A stretch of 64,000 bases of DNA from Mesobacillus harenae (GTDB lineage Bacteria; Bacillota; Bacilli; Bacillales; Cytobacillaceae). Within the stretch, counting starts at the first letter, position 1. Each line of letters opens with the position of its first letter. A program made the translations under genes and the position numbers. Location: assembly GCF_013343715.1 (NCBI RefSeq), contig NZ_JABUNR010000008.1, positions 146,801 through 210,800 of the forward strand, read 5' to 3'. Below are positions 18,982 to 30,709 of the stretch, piece after piece. Below the pieces are notes generated by a model, which had not been told where the DNA came from, ran no database searches, and worked only from the letters and a program-made list of their open reading frames with translations.

Positions 18982-21207
18982 TTACATAGACTCATGGAAA
19001 GTTCTATTAATGACATCAAGCTGCTGTTCCCGTGTCAGCTTAATAAAGTTTACAGCATAACCAGAGACCCTTATGGTTAACTGTGGAAATTCTTCTGGAT
19101 GTTCCATCGCATTTAACAGTGTTTCCTTATTAAATACGTTAACGTTTAGGTGATGTCCTGATTTTATCGCATAGCCATCAAGGATGGATACGAGGTTGTG
19201 GATCTGGTTTTCTTCCTCCTTACCAAGGGCTTTTGGAACAATGGAAAAAGTGTTTGAAATCCCGTCCATAGCGTAGCTGTATGGAAGTTTCGCCACGGAT
19301 GACAAGGAAGCGAGCGTGCCTTTTGTATCCCGGCCATGCATTGGATTAGCACCCGGTGCAAACGGTTCACCTGCACGGCGTCCGTCTGGTGTGTTTCCGG
19401 TCTTTTTGCCATAAACAACATTCGAAGTAATGGTAAGAATCGACATAGTATGAACTGAGTTTCGATAAGTTGGATGCTTACGAAGCATATTCATAAACTT
19501 TTTCACAAGTTCCACTGCAATGCTGTCAACTCGATCATCATTGTTTCCGTACTTAGGGAAGTCTCCCTCGGTCTTAAAATCAACCGCAATTCCGTTTGCA
19601 TCGCGAATAACTGAGACCTTACCGTATTTAATTGCACTTAAAGAATCGGCAACGACACTTAGTCCGGCAATTCCCGTTGCCATCGTTCTTAATACCTCTG
19701 TATCATGAAGAGCCATCTCGATCCGCTCGTAGCTATATTTGTCATGCATATAATGGATGATGTTAAGGGTATTAATATATAATTCTGCCAGCCATTCCAT
19801 CATGTTTTCAAATTTCGCCATCACTTCTTCATAGTTGAGAATCTCAGCAGTAATTGGGCTTAAGCCAGGAGCTACTTGGATTCCAAGTTTTTCATCAACA
19901 CCGCCATTAATGGCATATAGAAGGGCCTTGGCCAGATTTGCCCTGGCTCCAAAAAACTGCATCTGCTTTCCAATTTCCATTGCAGATACACAGCAGGCAA
20001 TTCCGTAGTCATCTCCATATTCAGAACGCATAATATCATCATTTTCATATTGAATAGAGCTTGTTTTAATACTCATCTTCGCACAGTATTTTTTGAAGTT
20101 ATCCGGCAGTCCTGTTGACCATAAGACAGTTAAATTAGGCTCTGGTGCTGGACCGAGGTTATCTAAGGTATGGAGGAACCGGAATGAGTTTTTTGTTACT
20201 AGAGAACGGCCGTCAATGGCCATCCCACCGATTGATTCGGTTACCCATGTTGGATCCCCGCTAAAGAGTTCATTGTAATCAGGTGTGCGAGCGAACTTCA
20301 CGAGGCGAAGCTTCATAACAAAGTGGTCAACTAACTCCTGTGCCTCCTGCTCTGTCAAAATGCCGCTTTCAAGATCCCGGTCTATATAGATATCAAGGAA
20401 AGTAGATACTCTGCCAAGGCTCATGGCTGCTCCATTTTGTTCTTTAATGGCTGCAAGATAAGCAAAATACACCCACTGAAAAGCTTCTGAAGCAGTTTTA
20501 GCTGGTTTTGATATATCATACCCATAGCTGAGAGCAAGATTTTTTAGCTCAGCCAGTGCTCTATATTGTTCTGAAATTTCTTCACGTAAGCGTATTGTAT
20601 CTTCTGTCATCGTTTTGCTTGTTGAAGTATGATCATTCTTCTTTTCTTCTATTAGGAAATCAACGCCGTACAAGGCCACGCGCCGGTAATCTCCAATAAT
20701 TCGCCCTCTTCCATATGCATCAGGCAAACCGGTTATGATTCCAGCCTTCCGGGCTAATACCATTTCTTTTGAGTAGGCATCAAATACGCCTTGGTTATGT
20801 GTTTTCCTGAAATCGGTAAAAATTCTTTCAACCTCACCATTTAACTGGTATCCAAATGCTTCACAGGCTGCTTTGGCCATCCTAATTCCCCCATAAGGCT
20901 GCATGGAGCGTTTGAATGGTTTTTCAGTTTGAACACCAACAACTTTTTCTTTAGCCTGATTTAAATAGCCCGGGCCGTGGGAGGTAATACTAGAAACGAC
21001 CTCAGTATCCATATCCAAGACACCGCCGTTATCCCGTTCCTGTTTTGTCAGCTCCATTACATGAGCCCAAAGATCTGCTGTTGCTTCTGTCCCGCCCTCA
21101 AGGAATTTGTCATCACCAATAAATTCTTTAAAGTTTTTTAATATGAAATCACGAACATTGATCTCTCTTTGCCAAGAACCTGTAACAAAGCCCTTCCATT
21201 GTTCCAT
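18982..21207 (-). CDS. pflB: Pyruvate formate-lyase (glycyl radical enzyme)
   Basis: PflB converts pyruvate and CoA to acetyl-CoA and formate during fermentation. The 741 residues match the family length. The adjacent catalytic cysteines are in [10 protein letters not shown]. The radical glycine is in RVSGYAVNF, about 20 residues from the C-terminus. The protein is oxygen sensitive, so an anaerobic regulator is expected, and an Fnr-type box lies upstream. Formate made here can feed the formate dehydrogenase at 54.5 kb (inference). Confidence 0.97.
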   Translation of the reverse strand: MEQWKGFVTGSWQREINVRDFILKNFKEFIGDDKFLEGGTEATADLWAHVMELTKQERDNGGVLDMDTEVVSSITSHGPGYLNQAKEKVVGVQTEKPFKRSMQPYGGIRMAKAACEAFGYQLNGEVERIFTDFRKTHNQGVFDAYSKEMVLARKAGIITGLPDAYGRGRIIGDYRRVALYGVDFLIEEKKNDHTSTSKTMTEDTIRLREEISEQYRALAELKNLALSYGYDISKPAKTASEAFQWVYFAYLAAIKEQNGAAMSLGRVSTFLDIYIDRDLESGILTEQEAQELVDHFVMKLRLVKFARTPDYNELFSGDPTWVTESIGGMAIDGRSLVTKNSFRFLHTLDNLGPAPEPNLTVLWSTGLPDNFKKYCAKMSIKTSSIQYENDDIMRSEYGDDYGIACCVSAMEIGKQMQFFGARANLAKALLYAINGGVDEKLGIQVAPGLSPITAEILNYEEVMAKFENMMEWLAELYINTLNIIHYMHDKYSYERIEMALHDTEVLRTMATGIAGLSVVADSLSAIKYGKVSVIRDANGIAVDFKTEGDFPKYGNNDDRVDSIAVELVKKFMNMLRKHPTYRNSVHTMSILTITSNVVYGKKTGNTPDGRRAGEPFAPGANPMHGRDTKGTLASLSSVAKLPYSYAMDGISNTFSIVPKALGKEEENQIHNLVSILDGYAIKSGHHLNVNVFNKETLLNAMEHPEEFPQLTIRVSGYAVNFIKLTREQQLDVINRTFHESM

Positions 21208-21284
21208 GAAGATTCACCTCATAATATTATTTTTTATATAACAGTTGCTATATTTTTATCATACATTCACTGTAACAGTTGTGA

Positions 21285-21300
21285 AGTGACAAAAGTCACT
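21285..21300 (-). promoter_or_regulatory. Fnr-type box upstream of pflBA
   Basis: AGTGACAAAAGTCACT is a perfect palindrome that fits the Crp/Fnr pattern TGTGA-N6-TCACA with one change per half. Its centre is 32 bp from a TATGAT -10 element (minus strand, 21258-21263). That puts the box near -41.5, as in class II activation. A second symmetric stretch (TTCAC-N10-GTGAA) overlaps upstream. Confidence 0.7.
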
Positions 21301-21607
21301 TTAATTATGTCAGTTTCCTGAACTATTGATTTCAAGGGATTGTTGTAAGTAGATTCGGTTTGGTTGCATCCCAAAAAAATAAACTGTATTATAAAAACTC
21401 CGTTCATTTAATGATCTGTTATATAAAAGGTTTAGGTTTTCGGCGTTATGTTTGAATTATAGCAAACGAATTAGCAATGTAATCATGATGAAAATGGAGG
21501 AATTGTGTCAATCTGAAATTGAGGGGAGCGAATCATATTTTTCAGGTAAGATTTTGAGGAATATATGGATTAATGCTAAACTTAATCATTACATGGACAA
21601 ATAAAAC

Positions 21608-21638
21608 AAAAAACAGGAGTGGGCTCTCCTGTCTTAAC
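21608..21638 (-). terminator. Terminator of the cupredoxin gene
   Basis: ACAGGAG/CTCCTGT stem on the minus strand, followed by a T run. Confidence 0.8.
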
Positions 21639-21642
21639 GTCC

Positions 21643-22095
21643 TTAGTCTACTACAATATAAGCAATCATTGGTCCGTTGCTACTTTTATCTGGGTGGGTG
21701 AGGCAAATAAGCCTATAAACGCCTTCCTTCTCGAACTGAAGAGGGACAACTGTTTCCTCCCCTTTTTTTACGGTGCCTTTCGTGTCAGTACCTTCAATGT
21801 AAAAGGGATGTTCTTCACCGTTAACACCAAGGATCCTTAATTCAGCCTTTTCATCTTTTTCAATAAAAATGGTTCCTGGGTCCCATCGATATGCTTCAAT
21901 TTCCTTACCGTTGGGGAGCTTTGATTTAAACTCACCAGTTACTAGATGGATAACTCTTGGCTTGGCTTCCTGCTGGTTAAAGGCAGTTACAGAACTGGAA
22001 TTCAGCATATACCAGGCGGCTGCCGTCATTATAGATAGGCATATAATTAAAAACAGCATGATGGATCTCTTCTTCAAAACGATGAACTGCAACAA
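21643..22095 (-). CDS. Membrane-anchored cupredoxin-like protein
   Basis: An N-terminal hydrophobic segment (about residues 11-28) anchors or exports a 115-residue beta domain. Candidate type 1 copper ligands are the His in GEEHPFYIEG and Cys, His and Met in CLTHPDK with the later GPM. That order is typical of cupredoxins. It could carry electrons to an oxidase or reductase outside the membrane. The TTG start at 22095 is set by AGGAGGTGA. The gene is close to, but not part of, the pfl operon. Confidence 0.75.
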   Translation of the reverse strand: MLQFIVLKKRSIMLFLIICLSIMTAAAWYMLNSSSVTAFNQQEAKPRVIHLVTGEFKSKLPNGKEIEAYRWDPGTIFIEKDEKAELRILGVNGEEHPFYIEGTDTKGTVKKGEETVVPLQFEKEGVYRLICLTHPDKSSNGPMIAYIVVD

Positions 22096-22314
22096 TATTC
22101 ACCTCCTTTAAAATAGCCACTACTAACATATGCATGCTTCATTGGAGAACTTGTCTATTATTTTTAAGATCCATTAAACTTTTCGCTAATCAATGTTTGA
22201 GCTGAATAGAAATGTCCATAAAAAACACAATATAAGCTAGTACATAAATCAATATGAAAAGAGTAGACTGTCTCATCAAAATTTTATAATAATACGGTTT
22301 TATAGGAGGTTCCA

Positions 22315-23511
22315 ATGTATCATTTATATTCACATAACGACCTTGACGGCATAGGATGCGGAATTGTAGCTAGGCTGGCCTTTGGTGACCAGCTGGAAGT
22401 GCGCTATAATTCAGTGATGGGGCTTGATTACCAAATTGAAAAGTATTTTGAAAGAGTTAATGAAAAAAGTAAGGCTGAAGATGTATTGCTAATCACCGAT
22501 TTATCGATAAATGAAGAGAATGCCAAAAGGTTAGACGAGTATGTAAACACCGGCGGAAAAGCCAGGCTGATTGATCACCACAAAACAGCCGTGCATTTTA
22601 ATCAGCACAGCTGGGGCTTTGTTAAACTTTCAGATGAGGACAATCGGCTTACAAGTGCAACATCTCTATTGTATGAATATCTGACTCAGCAAGGATTAAT
22701 GGAACCCTCATCTGCGCTTGGCGAGTTCGTGGAATTAGTCAGGCAGTATGATACGTGGGAATGGGATCAGAATAATAATGTTAGAGCAAAACAGTTAAAT
22801 GATCTATTTTTTATGCTTTCGATTGATGACTTTGAAGAAAGAATGACCAAACGGATTCAATCAAAAAGCCAGTTTGAGTTTGATGACTTTGAAAAGAAAT
22901 TGCTGGAAATGGAAGATGATAAGATTGAGCGGTATATCAGAAGGAAAAACAGAGAAATTGTCCAGACCTTTATTGGAGATTATTGCGCTGGGATCGTTCA
23001 CGCTGAATCATATCATTCTGAGCTAGGTAACGAGCTTGGCAAAGGGAATCCTCACCTGGATTATATTGCTATTTTAAATATGGGCGGTAAAAAAATCTCT
23101 TTTAGAACGATCCATGATCATGTTGATGTTTCTGCTGTAGCGGGAGAATTTGGGGGTGGAGGACATGCAAAGGCGTCAGGCTGCTCTATGGGGAAAGAAG
23201 CATTCCAATTATTCGTTGAAAAGGTATTCCCAATTGAGCCTTTAAGGCTAGATGCATTCCGGAATCAATTTAACCTCAAGGGATCAGTTGGAGGGTGCCT
23301 TTATGAGAGCCGGCAGCAGGAACGGTTTTTCATATACAAAGGTGATCAGGCTGAATGGATTGTAGAGAAAAGCGGTCAAACGATTAAAGAAACCTCCAGT
23401 TTTGAGGAAGCTGAAGCATTCATCAAAAGACAGCACTCAGCGTGGCTTGTCCGTGATGATGTGTTTGTTGAATTTTTAAAGAAACAGGTTAAAAAAGATA
23501 AAATTGACTAA
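22315..23511 (+). CDS. nrnB: Oligoribonuclease NrnB (DHH family)
   Basis: NrnB degrades short RNA oligomers and pApA-type nanoRNA. The protein of 398 residues has the DHH motif in RLIDHHKTA (about residue 88). It also has the leading YSHNDLDGIG with metal-binding His and Asp, and the DHHA1 end GGGGHAKASGCSM. The length matches B. subtilis NrnB (YngD). GGAGG precedes the ATG. Monocistronic, with a terminator after it. Confidence 0.9.
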   Translation: MYHLYSHNDLDGIGCGIVARLAFGDQLEVRYNSVMGLDYQIEKYFERVNEKSKAEDVLLITDLSINEENAKRLDEYVNTGGKARLIDHHKTAVHFNQHSWGFVKLSDEDNRLTSATSLLYEYLTQQGLMEPSSALGEFVELVRQYDTWEWDQNNNVRAKQLNDLFFMLSIDDFEERMTKRIQSKSQFEFDDFEKKLLEMEDDKIERYIRRKNREIVQTFIGDYCAGIVHAESYHSELGNELGKGNPHLDYIAILNMGGKKISFRTIHDHVDVSAVAGEFGGGGHAKASGCSMGKEAFQLFVEKVFPIEPLRLDAFRNQFNLKGSVGGCLYESRQQERFFIYKGDQAEWIVEKSGQTIKETSSFEEAEAFIKRQHSAWLVRDDVFVEFLKKQVKKDKID

Positions 23512-23526
23512 TTTAAGTAAAATGGT

Positions 23527-23556
23527 GGCCATCAGGAAAATGCTGATGGCTTTTTC
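23527..23556 (+). terminator. Terminator of nrnB
   Basis: GCCATCAG/CTGATGGC stem followed by TTTTTC. Confidence 0.8.
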
Positions 23557-23758
23557 TCTTAGTGAGACTTTAAATAAATTGGATTTAAGTGTACAGCTAA
23601 CGGGTATAGAAAGGGCAAGCATGAACATATGCAGGCTTTATGGTAAAATCCGGATCTTATTTTGCATTTTATTATCAAATGCAGATGGTTGAACTATTTT
23701 AAGCGTACTTTTGCTACAATCAAAAAGGAAAATAGTTTTGTTTATTGGATGTGTTAAC

Positions 23759-24916
23759 ATGAAGAAATTATTATTTAGCTTGGTGTGTCTGCTTATCTTC
23801 TCACCAATAGGGGAGATGGCCAGTGCAGAGCATTTAGAGGAGCTCAAGCTAACAAGTGAAGCAGCTGTGCTTATGGATTCCCAATCAGGCACTTTGTTGT
23901 TTGGGAAAAATGAAGAAAAACGAATGTACCCCGCCAGCTTGACAAAGATTGCTACAGCAATTTACGCAATTGAAACAGGAGTTATCGATGATGTTGTAAC
24001 AATAAGCAAAAGAGCCGTTATGGCAGACGGCACTAGAGTTTATTTGAATGAAGGAGAAAAAGTACCTTTAGGGAAACTCATTGAAGGAATGCTTGTTAAT
24101 TCGGGGAATGATGCAGCAATTGCAATTGCCGAGCATTTGGACGGATCAGTCGAGCAGTTTTCAGCGAATATAAACAACTATTTGAGTGAAACGGTCGGAA
24201 CGAAAGGAACCCATTTTACTAATCCTAATGGGCTTTTTGATGAACACCATTACACCACTGCAGCGGATTTAGGCTTAATCACAAATCATGCTATGAAAGA
24301 TCCTCTGTTTCGTGAGATCTTTGGCAAGAAAACTTTGAAGTGGAAGGGTGAATCCTGGGAGACAGTCCTTCATTCACATCACCGTCTTCTAAAAGGGGAG
24401 ATACCTTTTGAAGGAGTAACAGGTGGAAAGACAGGCTTCGTTAATGAAGCAAAACAGACATTGGCCACCACAGCTGACAATGGGGGGATAAAACTTACAG
24501 CAATTGTTTTAAAAGCAGATTTCAAAAGAGATATATACCAGGATACAATGAATCTTATTGATTTTGGTTTTGCTCATTTTAAGACAGGTCTGCTCTATGA
24601 ATCCTCGTTATTCAATGAAACTGAAACTTCATTTACGTTACTGGAGGATACCTTTATAACGGAGCCGGTAACGGGAAGTGTTAAAAGCGTAAGTGAAGAT
24701 GGCTGGCTAACAGTCGAAAATGATAATGGCGAAGTGATTCAAACAGTAAAATTAGAACCATCTGAAGTGGAAAAGAAAGTAAAGAAGGAAAATACACAAA
24801 AGACTGTAGAAAAAAGCAGCATTTTGGACATTAATCCTGTGCTTGGGCTAGCTTTTATAGCTGCTTGTATCTTTTTGGTTTTAGCTGTACGCAGACCAAG
24901 GCGAAAGCGAAGATAG
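23759..24916 (+). CDS. D-alanyl-D-alanine carboxypeptidase (S11 family)
   Basis: This low-molecular-weight penicillin-binding protein trims pentapeptides outside the membrane. From the ATG at 23759 it has a signal peptide ending near ASA (residue 23). The catalytic tetrad motif SLTK has Ser60 and Lys63. VNSGND and TGGKTGF follow as the second and third motifs. The C-terminus has a membrane segment followed by RRPRRKRR, a membrane anchor. The frame extends 16 codons upstream without a ribosome binding site. It is closest in layout to the DacF group, but I do not assign a symbol. Confidence 0.88.
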   Translation: MKKLLFSLVCLLIFSPIGEMASAEHLEELKLTSEAAVLMDSQSGTLLFGKNEEKRMYPASLTKIATAIYAIETGVIDDVVTISKRAVMADGTRVYLNEGEKVPLGKLIEGMLVNSGNDAAIAIAEHLDGSVEQFSANINNYLSETVGTKGTHFTNPNGLFDEHHYTTAADLGLITNHAMKDPLFREIFGKKTLKWKGESWETVLHSHHRLLKGEIPFEGVTGGKTGFVNEAKQTLATTADNGGIKLTAIVLKADFKRDIYQDTMNLIDFGFAHFKTGLLYESSLFNETETSFTLLEDTFITEPVTGSVKSVSEDGWLTVENDNGEVIQTVKLEPSEVEKKVKKENTQKTVEKSSILDINPVLGLAFIAACIFLVLAVRRPRRKRR

Positions 24917-24921
24917 ATAGG

Positions 24922-24957
24922 AAAAAGCCATGGGAAATCCCATGGCTTTTCTATTTT
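24922..24957. terminator. Bidirectional terminator between convergent genes
   Basis: AAAAGCCATGGG-N4-CCCATGGCTTTT is a 12-bp perfect stem between the carboxypeptidase and modB. Confidence 0.9.
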
Positions 24958-25604
24958 AACAGAGAAACTGCAAGGAGAAGAATAAAAGAGATTCCAATCA
25001 TAACAAGCACCCATAACCAAGCCATCTCAAGGTTGCCGGATTCAATCGCAATATATATGGCTGTGGGAGCTGTTTGGGTTCTTCCTGGGATATTGCCTGC
25101 AAACATTAAGGTTGCTCCAAATTCCCCCAAAGCCCGCGCAAAGCTTAATACTACCCCGGTGATGATCGATTTAATCGATAAGGGTAGGGTCACAAATAAA
25201 AACACCTTCCACTCGCCAGCTCCGTCCACTTTCGCAGCTTCTTCAATCCCCTGATCAATACTGTTAAATCCCGTTTTAGCCGATTGATACATCAAGGGAA
25301 AGGCCACAACTGTTGATGCGATAACCGCTGCCCACCAGGTGAACATAACGGATTGATTAAATAGCTGCTCAATGAACGCCCCCATAGGGCTGTTAATCCC
25401 AAAAATGATAATTAACAAGAAACCTACAACTGTAGGTGGAAGAACTAGAGGGAGAGTTAACAATGTCTCAATAACTGTTTTCCCGAAAAATTGAGACCTA
25501 GCCATCAGCCGTGCGGTAAATAGGCCAATAATAAACACGATTATAACAGAGATTGATGCAACCTCTAAAGATAATTTAATCGGGATCCAAAAGTCGGTAT
25601 TCAT
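24951..25604 (-). CDS. modB: Molybdate ABC transporter permease ModB
   Basis: ModB is the membrane channel subunit of the molybdate importer. It has five to six hydrophobic segments and the EAAKVDGAGEWKVFLFVTLPLS loop (EAA motif) that contacts the ATPase. The short N-terminus from the ATG at 25604 fits the family. It starts 4 nt after the modA stop, so coupling is likely. Upstream in-frame ATGs at 25631 and 25640 lie inside modA. No modC ATPase follows, as in B. subtilis, so an ATPase from elsewhere would be used. Confidence 0.92.
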   Translation of the reverse strand: MNTDFWIPIKLSLEVASISVIIVFIIGLFTARLMARSQFFGKTVIETLLTLPLVLPPTVVGFLLIIIFGINSPMGAFIEQLFNQSVMFTWWAAVIASTVVAFPLMYQSAKTGFNSIDQGIEEAAKVDGAGEWKVFLFVTLPLSIKSIITGVVLSFARALGEFGATLMFAGNIPGRTQTAPTAIYIAIESGNLEMAWLWVLVMIGISFILLLAVSLLK

Positions 25605-25608
25605 AAGA

Positions 25609-26379
25609 TCAGTCCAATACAGTAAATCCATATTTTTCAAAAGTTTCTCTAGCCTCTGGGCTTTCTAAGAATTTCAAGAAGAGACTTGTTTCATCAGGCT
25701 GTTTCGTGGATGAAACGATTCCGGCAGGATAAATGATAGGGGCATGCAGGGAGCTGTCGAAAGTTGCTGCCATTTTTACTTTCTGTGATTGCAGGGCGTC
25801 GGTTTTATAAACAACACCGGCATCGACATTATCTGTTTCTACGTATGTTAATACTTGTCGAACATCTTTTGCCTGAATTATTTTACTCTCGAGTTGATCC
25901 CAAAGGTTTAAACCCTTCAAAGCTTGCTTTGCATATAGACCTGCTGGAACAGATTCAGGCGTTCCAATTGAAATTCTTTTAAACTGATCCTGTAGGAGGT
26001 TTTCCAATGTTACGTGCTCATTATAATGGGATTCAGAAACAACAAGCACTAATTCATTTCCAAGCAATTGAACATGGCTGTTTATTAGGTTATCATCAAC
26101 AAGCTCATTAAACTTGCTCTCTGCTGCTGAAATAAACATGTCGACTGGTGCTCCTTGAATAATTTGCTGCTGCAGCGACCCGGAACCGCCAAAATTAAAC
26201 AGTATTTCAATCTCTGGGTGTTTTGCAGTAAAGTCGGCAGAGACTTGGTCAAGGACTTCTTTCAAGCTTGCAGCTGCTGAGATGGTAATTTGATTTTCTT
26301 CAGAAGTTAATTCTGTCGAACAGGAAGTCATTGTGAAAATGAAGCATATGATTCCTGCTATGGCTAGCCGCATTCTCAT
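25609..26379 (-). CDS. modA: Molybdate-binding lipoprotein ModA
   Basis: ModA is the extracellular molybdate (and tungstate) receptor of the ABC importer. It has a lipoprotein signal with the modified Cys at about residue 20 (TMTSC). The family features are ISAAASLKEVLDQV, FNFGGSGSLQQQIIQGAPVDMFISA and VDAGVVYKTDAL. GGAAGGATG precedes the ATG at 26379. Molybdate is needed by NapA and the formate dehydrogenase in this window. No ModE-type site was confirmed; the upstream region repeats GATATAAT twice. Confidence 0.93.
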   Translation of the reverse strand: MRMRLAIAGIICFIFTMTSCSTELTSEENQITISAAASLKEVLDQVSADFTAKHPEIEILFNFGGSGSLQQQIIQGAPVDMFISAAESKFNELVDDNLINSHVQLLGNELVLVVSESHYNEHVTLENLLQDQFKRISIGTPESVPAGLYAKQALKGLNLWDQLESKIIQAKDVRQVLTYVETDNVDAGVVYKTDALQSQKVKMAATFDSSLHAPIIYPAGIVSSTKQPDETSLFLKFLESPEARETFEKYGFTVLD

Positions 26380-26562
26380 AGTTTCATCCTTCCGTAATAA
26401 AAAGAATAGATCAATAAAATAAATTATATCTAATTATATCGAATAGATTATGTAAAAGAAATCACAAAGTACCAAAAGCATAGTAAAAAAGAGAGAGTAA
26501 GAAGCTAAAAGGAATTGAGCATCGAAGGCTTATGCGCTTTCTACTACGGACTGGAAGGAGGA

Positions 26563-26596
26563 CAAAAAAAACTGCCTTACGAAGCCGGCAGTTTTG
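26563..26596 (-). terminator. Terminator of ykuS
   Basis: AACTGCCGGC/ACGAAGGCAGTT-type stem on the minus strand followed by a run of eight T. Confidence 0.75.
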
Positions 26597-26604
26597 AAAC
26601 ACTA

Positions 26605-26850
26605 TTATAAACTGGTTTTTTGATCTACTTGGCTGCAAACCTCTTCAGCTGTCAGCCCATTTGCTTCAATAACCGATCCTTTTGTAAACGTATCAGACAT
26701 TCCCATAACGTTTGAATCAAGCCCGGTGACAACGCAGCAATCACAGCCCTCGGCATCAGATTCCTGGCGCAAATCAATGACATCATGGCCCCGGTCACGA
26801 AGTGCTTCGGATATGTTAGTAAGAGACTGTTCCACACCTATTTTCGCCAT
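26605..26850 (-). CDS. ykuS: UPF0180 family protein YkuS
   Basis: This 81-residue protein opens with [17 protein letters not shown] and carries [15 protein letters not shown] and [15 protein letters not shown]. That matches the UPF0180 (YkuS) family of Bacillus, whose function is unknown. The start at 26850 is fixed by GGAGGAGG. The Cys pair is conserved in the family. Confidence 0.88.
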   Translation of the reverse strand: MAKIGVEQSLTNISEALRDRGHDVIDLRQESDAEGCDCCVVTGLDSNVMGMSDTFTKGSVIEANGLTAEEVCSQVDQKTSL

Positions 26851-26961
26851 TATTACACCTCCTCCATTTAGTAAGCTTTCCATTAAAAGTAAAGCTTATT
26901 CTTATATAACTTGAATAATGGGGTGCGCTTTAAGTAAAAGTAAACAGGGAGGTGTTTTATT

Positions 26962-27093
26962 ATGTCTAAACGAAAAAAGGATCCTTCAAAAGCCGAGCTA
27001 GGATCTGCTCAGGTAGAAGGGCAAGGAACGACGAATGAAGAGACCGGGCAATATCGGGCTTCTTCATCACGAAGAAAGCAAAAAAAGCATTAG
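26962..27093 (+). CDS. YuzL-like small basic protein, 43 aa
   Basis: A strong GGGAGGTG precedes the ATG. The product is very basic (KRKKDPSKAELGSAQVEGQG at the start, SRRKQKKH at the end) and resembles the YuzL group of small Bacillus proteins, perhaps spore associated. No function is known. The start is secure and the family name is less so. Confidence 0.6.
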   Translation: MSKRKKDPSKAELGSAQVEGQGTTNEETGQYRASSSRRKQKKH

Positions 27094-27107
27094 TGACAAA
27101 ACAAAGA

Positions 27108-27299
27108 GTCTATGCTTATTAGGTCCGCTCTTAGGCATAAGCCATGCTCTTCCATAAGGCAAAAAACGCCTTCTTGCAGCCCCTGTCATATGCTGGTCGG
27201 GGCTGTACGAGGCGCTTTCGCTTTTCTTTATCCAGCTGCAATGCCTAGCCCCTCGAGGCATAAGCCATGCGCTTCCATAAGGCGTTTTCGCTTTTCTGT
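27108..27299. repeat. Dispersed repeat family 2, copy with internal duplication
   Basis: The unit GGCATAAGCCATG-C-CTTCCATAAGGC occurs twice, at 27134 and 27257. Between them lie CGGGGCTGTACGAGGCGCTTTCGCTTTTC and TCCAGCTGCAATGCCTAGCCCCTCGAGG-type blocks. This pattern (a CCAGCTGCA-like start and a GGCGCTTTCGCTTTTCT-like end) belongs to a common intergenic repeat of Bacillaceae. A fragment (TGTCTAGCTCCAGC) occurs near 1620. Confidence 0.6.
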
Positions 27300-27300
27300 C

Positions 27301-28917
<1,617 letters not shown>

Positions 28918-29710
28918 TTAATTTACAGCCTCCAACTAAACATAATCTAAAGAATTATACCACTTAACAGGAAGATTAGCTAATTTTTAAAAATTAACTG
29001 CCAATAGTTCAAATTTAATGAAGGGATATAAACAGAGATAGAGAATTATATTACGGACAAAAAGAAATATTTTAAATTTAAAACCTCTAAAAATCAGTTT
29101 CTAAGTGAAAGAGAAAGGGAAGGTAAACCGTATAGTTATTAAATTATTTTATATACATAAATTGGAGTCAAAATAGCGTTTGAACCAAGGCCATACAAGG
29201 AAGTCTTTTTTTAGATTCATTCAACACAACATAAAACTTAAAACGCTGTGTTAAATAGAATCTGTGGGTAAGGATTAAACTAGGAGCTCCTCTTAGTGTT
29301 GAGAACCCAGCAAACTGGGGATCAGGCAAATAAACGTTCTTTGCTTCTGTCCAAAGAGACTGAAATTTGCCAAGTTCTCAGGAGGTGCAATATACAGTTT
29401 TTGGAAGAGTAAACTCCTAACAATCCCGATAAGATCGAGGGCAAAAGGGTGGGAAGTCGTTCTATTACTTTAGCAGTTTGGACTGAAATGACTCGAGGAG
29501 ATAGGTGTTTCAGCTTGACTGACTCAAAGACTCGCCCCCGGAAAGCAAGGAACTGCAGCCGAAACCCATAGCCAATTTTAACAAAGCCTCTAATAAGCGT
29601 GCTTTTAGTTTTAAAGATTGAAAAAAGAAGAATTTTTTGCCTCTTTTCATACTTTCTTCATAAATTTAATGTAAAATAGTAGGCAAAGAAGCGAACAAAG
29701 GAGTTTTTTT
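28918..29710. other. Gene-poor region with a decayed repeat
   Basis: 793 bp with no supported gene. The right part (29466-29589) looks like a badly decayed copy of repeat family 1. The rest is A+T rich with many stops in all frames. Confidence 0.5.
29466..29589. repeat. Dispersed repeat family 1, decayed copy D
   Basis: TTAGCAGTTTGGACTGAAATG, then CGGAAAGCAAGGAACTG and finally TTTTAACAAAGCC, follow the order of the intact copies with many substitutions and a deletion. Confidence 0.4.
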
Positions 29711-29848
29711 ATGGCTACAAAGCAAATAGTCGATTTGGTAAACCGTTTAAGACAATCGGGGATAAAAGTCAGCTTAACTAAGCCCAAGTCAGAATTTTTC
29801 TCTTTACAGAAGACAGAAAAACACCCGCCTACCGTTAACTCACATTAA
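29711..29848 (+). CDS. Hypothetical small protein, 45 aa
   Basis: AAAGGAG with a T-rich spacer precedes the ATG. The product starts with MATKQIVDLVNRLRQSGIKV, a likely amphipathic helix. No family is recognised. A terminator follows the stop. Confidence 0.5.
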   Translation: MATKQIVDLVNRLRQSGIKVSLTKPKSEFFSLQKTEKHPPTVNSH

Positions 29849-29851
29849 TAT

Positions 29852-29900
29852 AAACCTGCTGTTCGCAAATATTGCGGCAGGCAGGTTTTAACGGTTTTAT
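29852..29900 (+). terminator. Rho-independent terminator
   Basis: AAACCTGC/GCAGGTTT stem around a long structured loop. Confidence 0.6.
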
Positions 29901-29946
29901 TTTGTTTTAAATGAAGCCTGTTAAACCACCTTCAGTACATCCAATC

Positions 29947-29976
29947 AAAAAAAAGCAGTGAGTTTCGCTCACCGCT
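29947..29976 (-). terminator. Terminator of the SCO gene
   Basis: AGCGGTGAG-N4-CTCACTGCT on the minus strand followed by eight T. Confidence 0.85.
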
Positions 29977-29990
29977 TTCCGCACTATATT

Positions 29991-30593
29991 TTATACTTCT
30001 TTCATAATAGCCTTAAAAACTTTCGCTTTATCGAATTCTTCCCCCATCGGAAACTTTTCTAAAAATCTGTTATCTCCGTCTATTAAGTATGTGAAAGTAC
30101 TATGAATGTAGAATCCATTACCTGGATCGCGGTACTGAAACTGAAAGGTGTCTGCTACAGTTTGAATTTTTTGGAGATCCTCCTTTATCTTTGCCGGATC
30201 GCCAGTTAATAGCGTCCAATTCCCATCATTTTCTATCTCAAACGTCTCCATGTAGTTTTGTAACACTTCGGGTGTATCACGATAAGGGTCAATAGTGATG
30301 GTGAGAAATTCAACTTCGCTTCCGAAAACCCCTTCCTTTTGCAGATCTCTCTTTAGTTGATTCATCTTTAATGTAGTTGTTGGGCAGATATCAGGGCAAT
30401 GAGTATAAATAAATTCTACCAGCTTGATGGTTTTATTATTTGTTTCCCCAAAAGTGTATTTTTCCTCATTCATTGTTACAAGTGTTATATTGTCAGGTAT
30501 TTTTGCATTTGCATCCCGGATCATGAAAAAGGAAATCCCGGAGGCTATACCAATTGCTACTATAATGGTGCAGATAATATAAACTTTCTTCAA
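29991..30593 (-). CDS. SCO family copper/thiol protein
   Basis: SCO proteins deliver copper to the CuA centre of cytochrome c oxidase or act as exported thioredoxins. The 200-residue protein has an N-terminal membrane anchor (about residues 5-24) and a thioredoxin fold with THCPDICPTT, which holds the two copper Cys. The third ligand is the His in YIHSTFTYLID. GAAGGGGG precedes the ATG. The fold end (EEFDKAKVFKAIM) is complete. No oxidase genes are adjacent. Confidence 0.92.
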   Translation of the reverse strand: MKKVYIICTIIVAIGIASGISFFMIRDANAKIPDNITLVTMNEEKYTFGETNNKTIKLVEFIYTHCPDICPTTTLKMNQLKRDLQKEGVFGSEVEFLTITIDPYRDTPEVLQNYMETFEIENDGNWTLLTGDPAKIKEDLQKIQTVADTFQFQYRDPGNGFYIHSTFTYLIDGDNRFLEKFPMGEEFDKAKVFKAIMKEV

Positions 30594-30709
30594 AAATTAC
30601 ACCCCCTTCTTTTATAAGATAAATAAAAAACAATTGAAATCATATGGATATTCTGTGACAAAGTAAGTTAATCCCCATTATTTTCTTTTGTTATTACGCC
30701 GAAATTAAT

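Larger units (their letters stand above)
21208..21642. other. Upstream region of pflB
   Basis: The gap holds the pflB promoter and Fnr-type box near 21250-21300. The rest (21301-21600) shows no supported gene. A 38-codon frame at 21485 lacks a ribosome binding site and was not accepted. Confidence 0.5.

Noticed and set aside
26400..26450. ModE-type site upstream of modA
   Set aside because: The GATATAAT repeats are direct rather than inverted and do not match a ModE operator.
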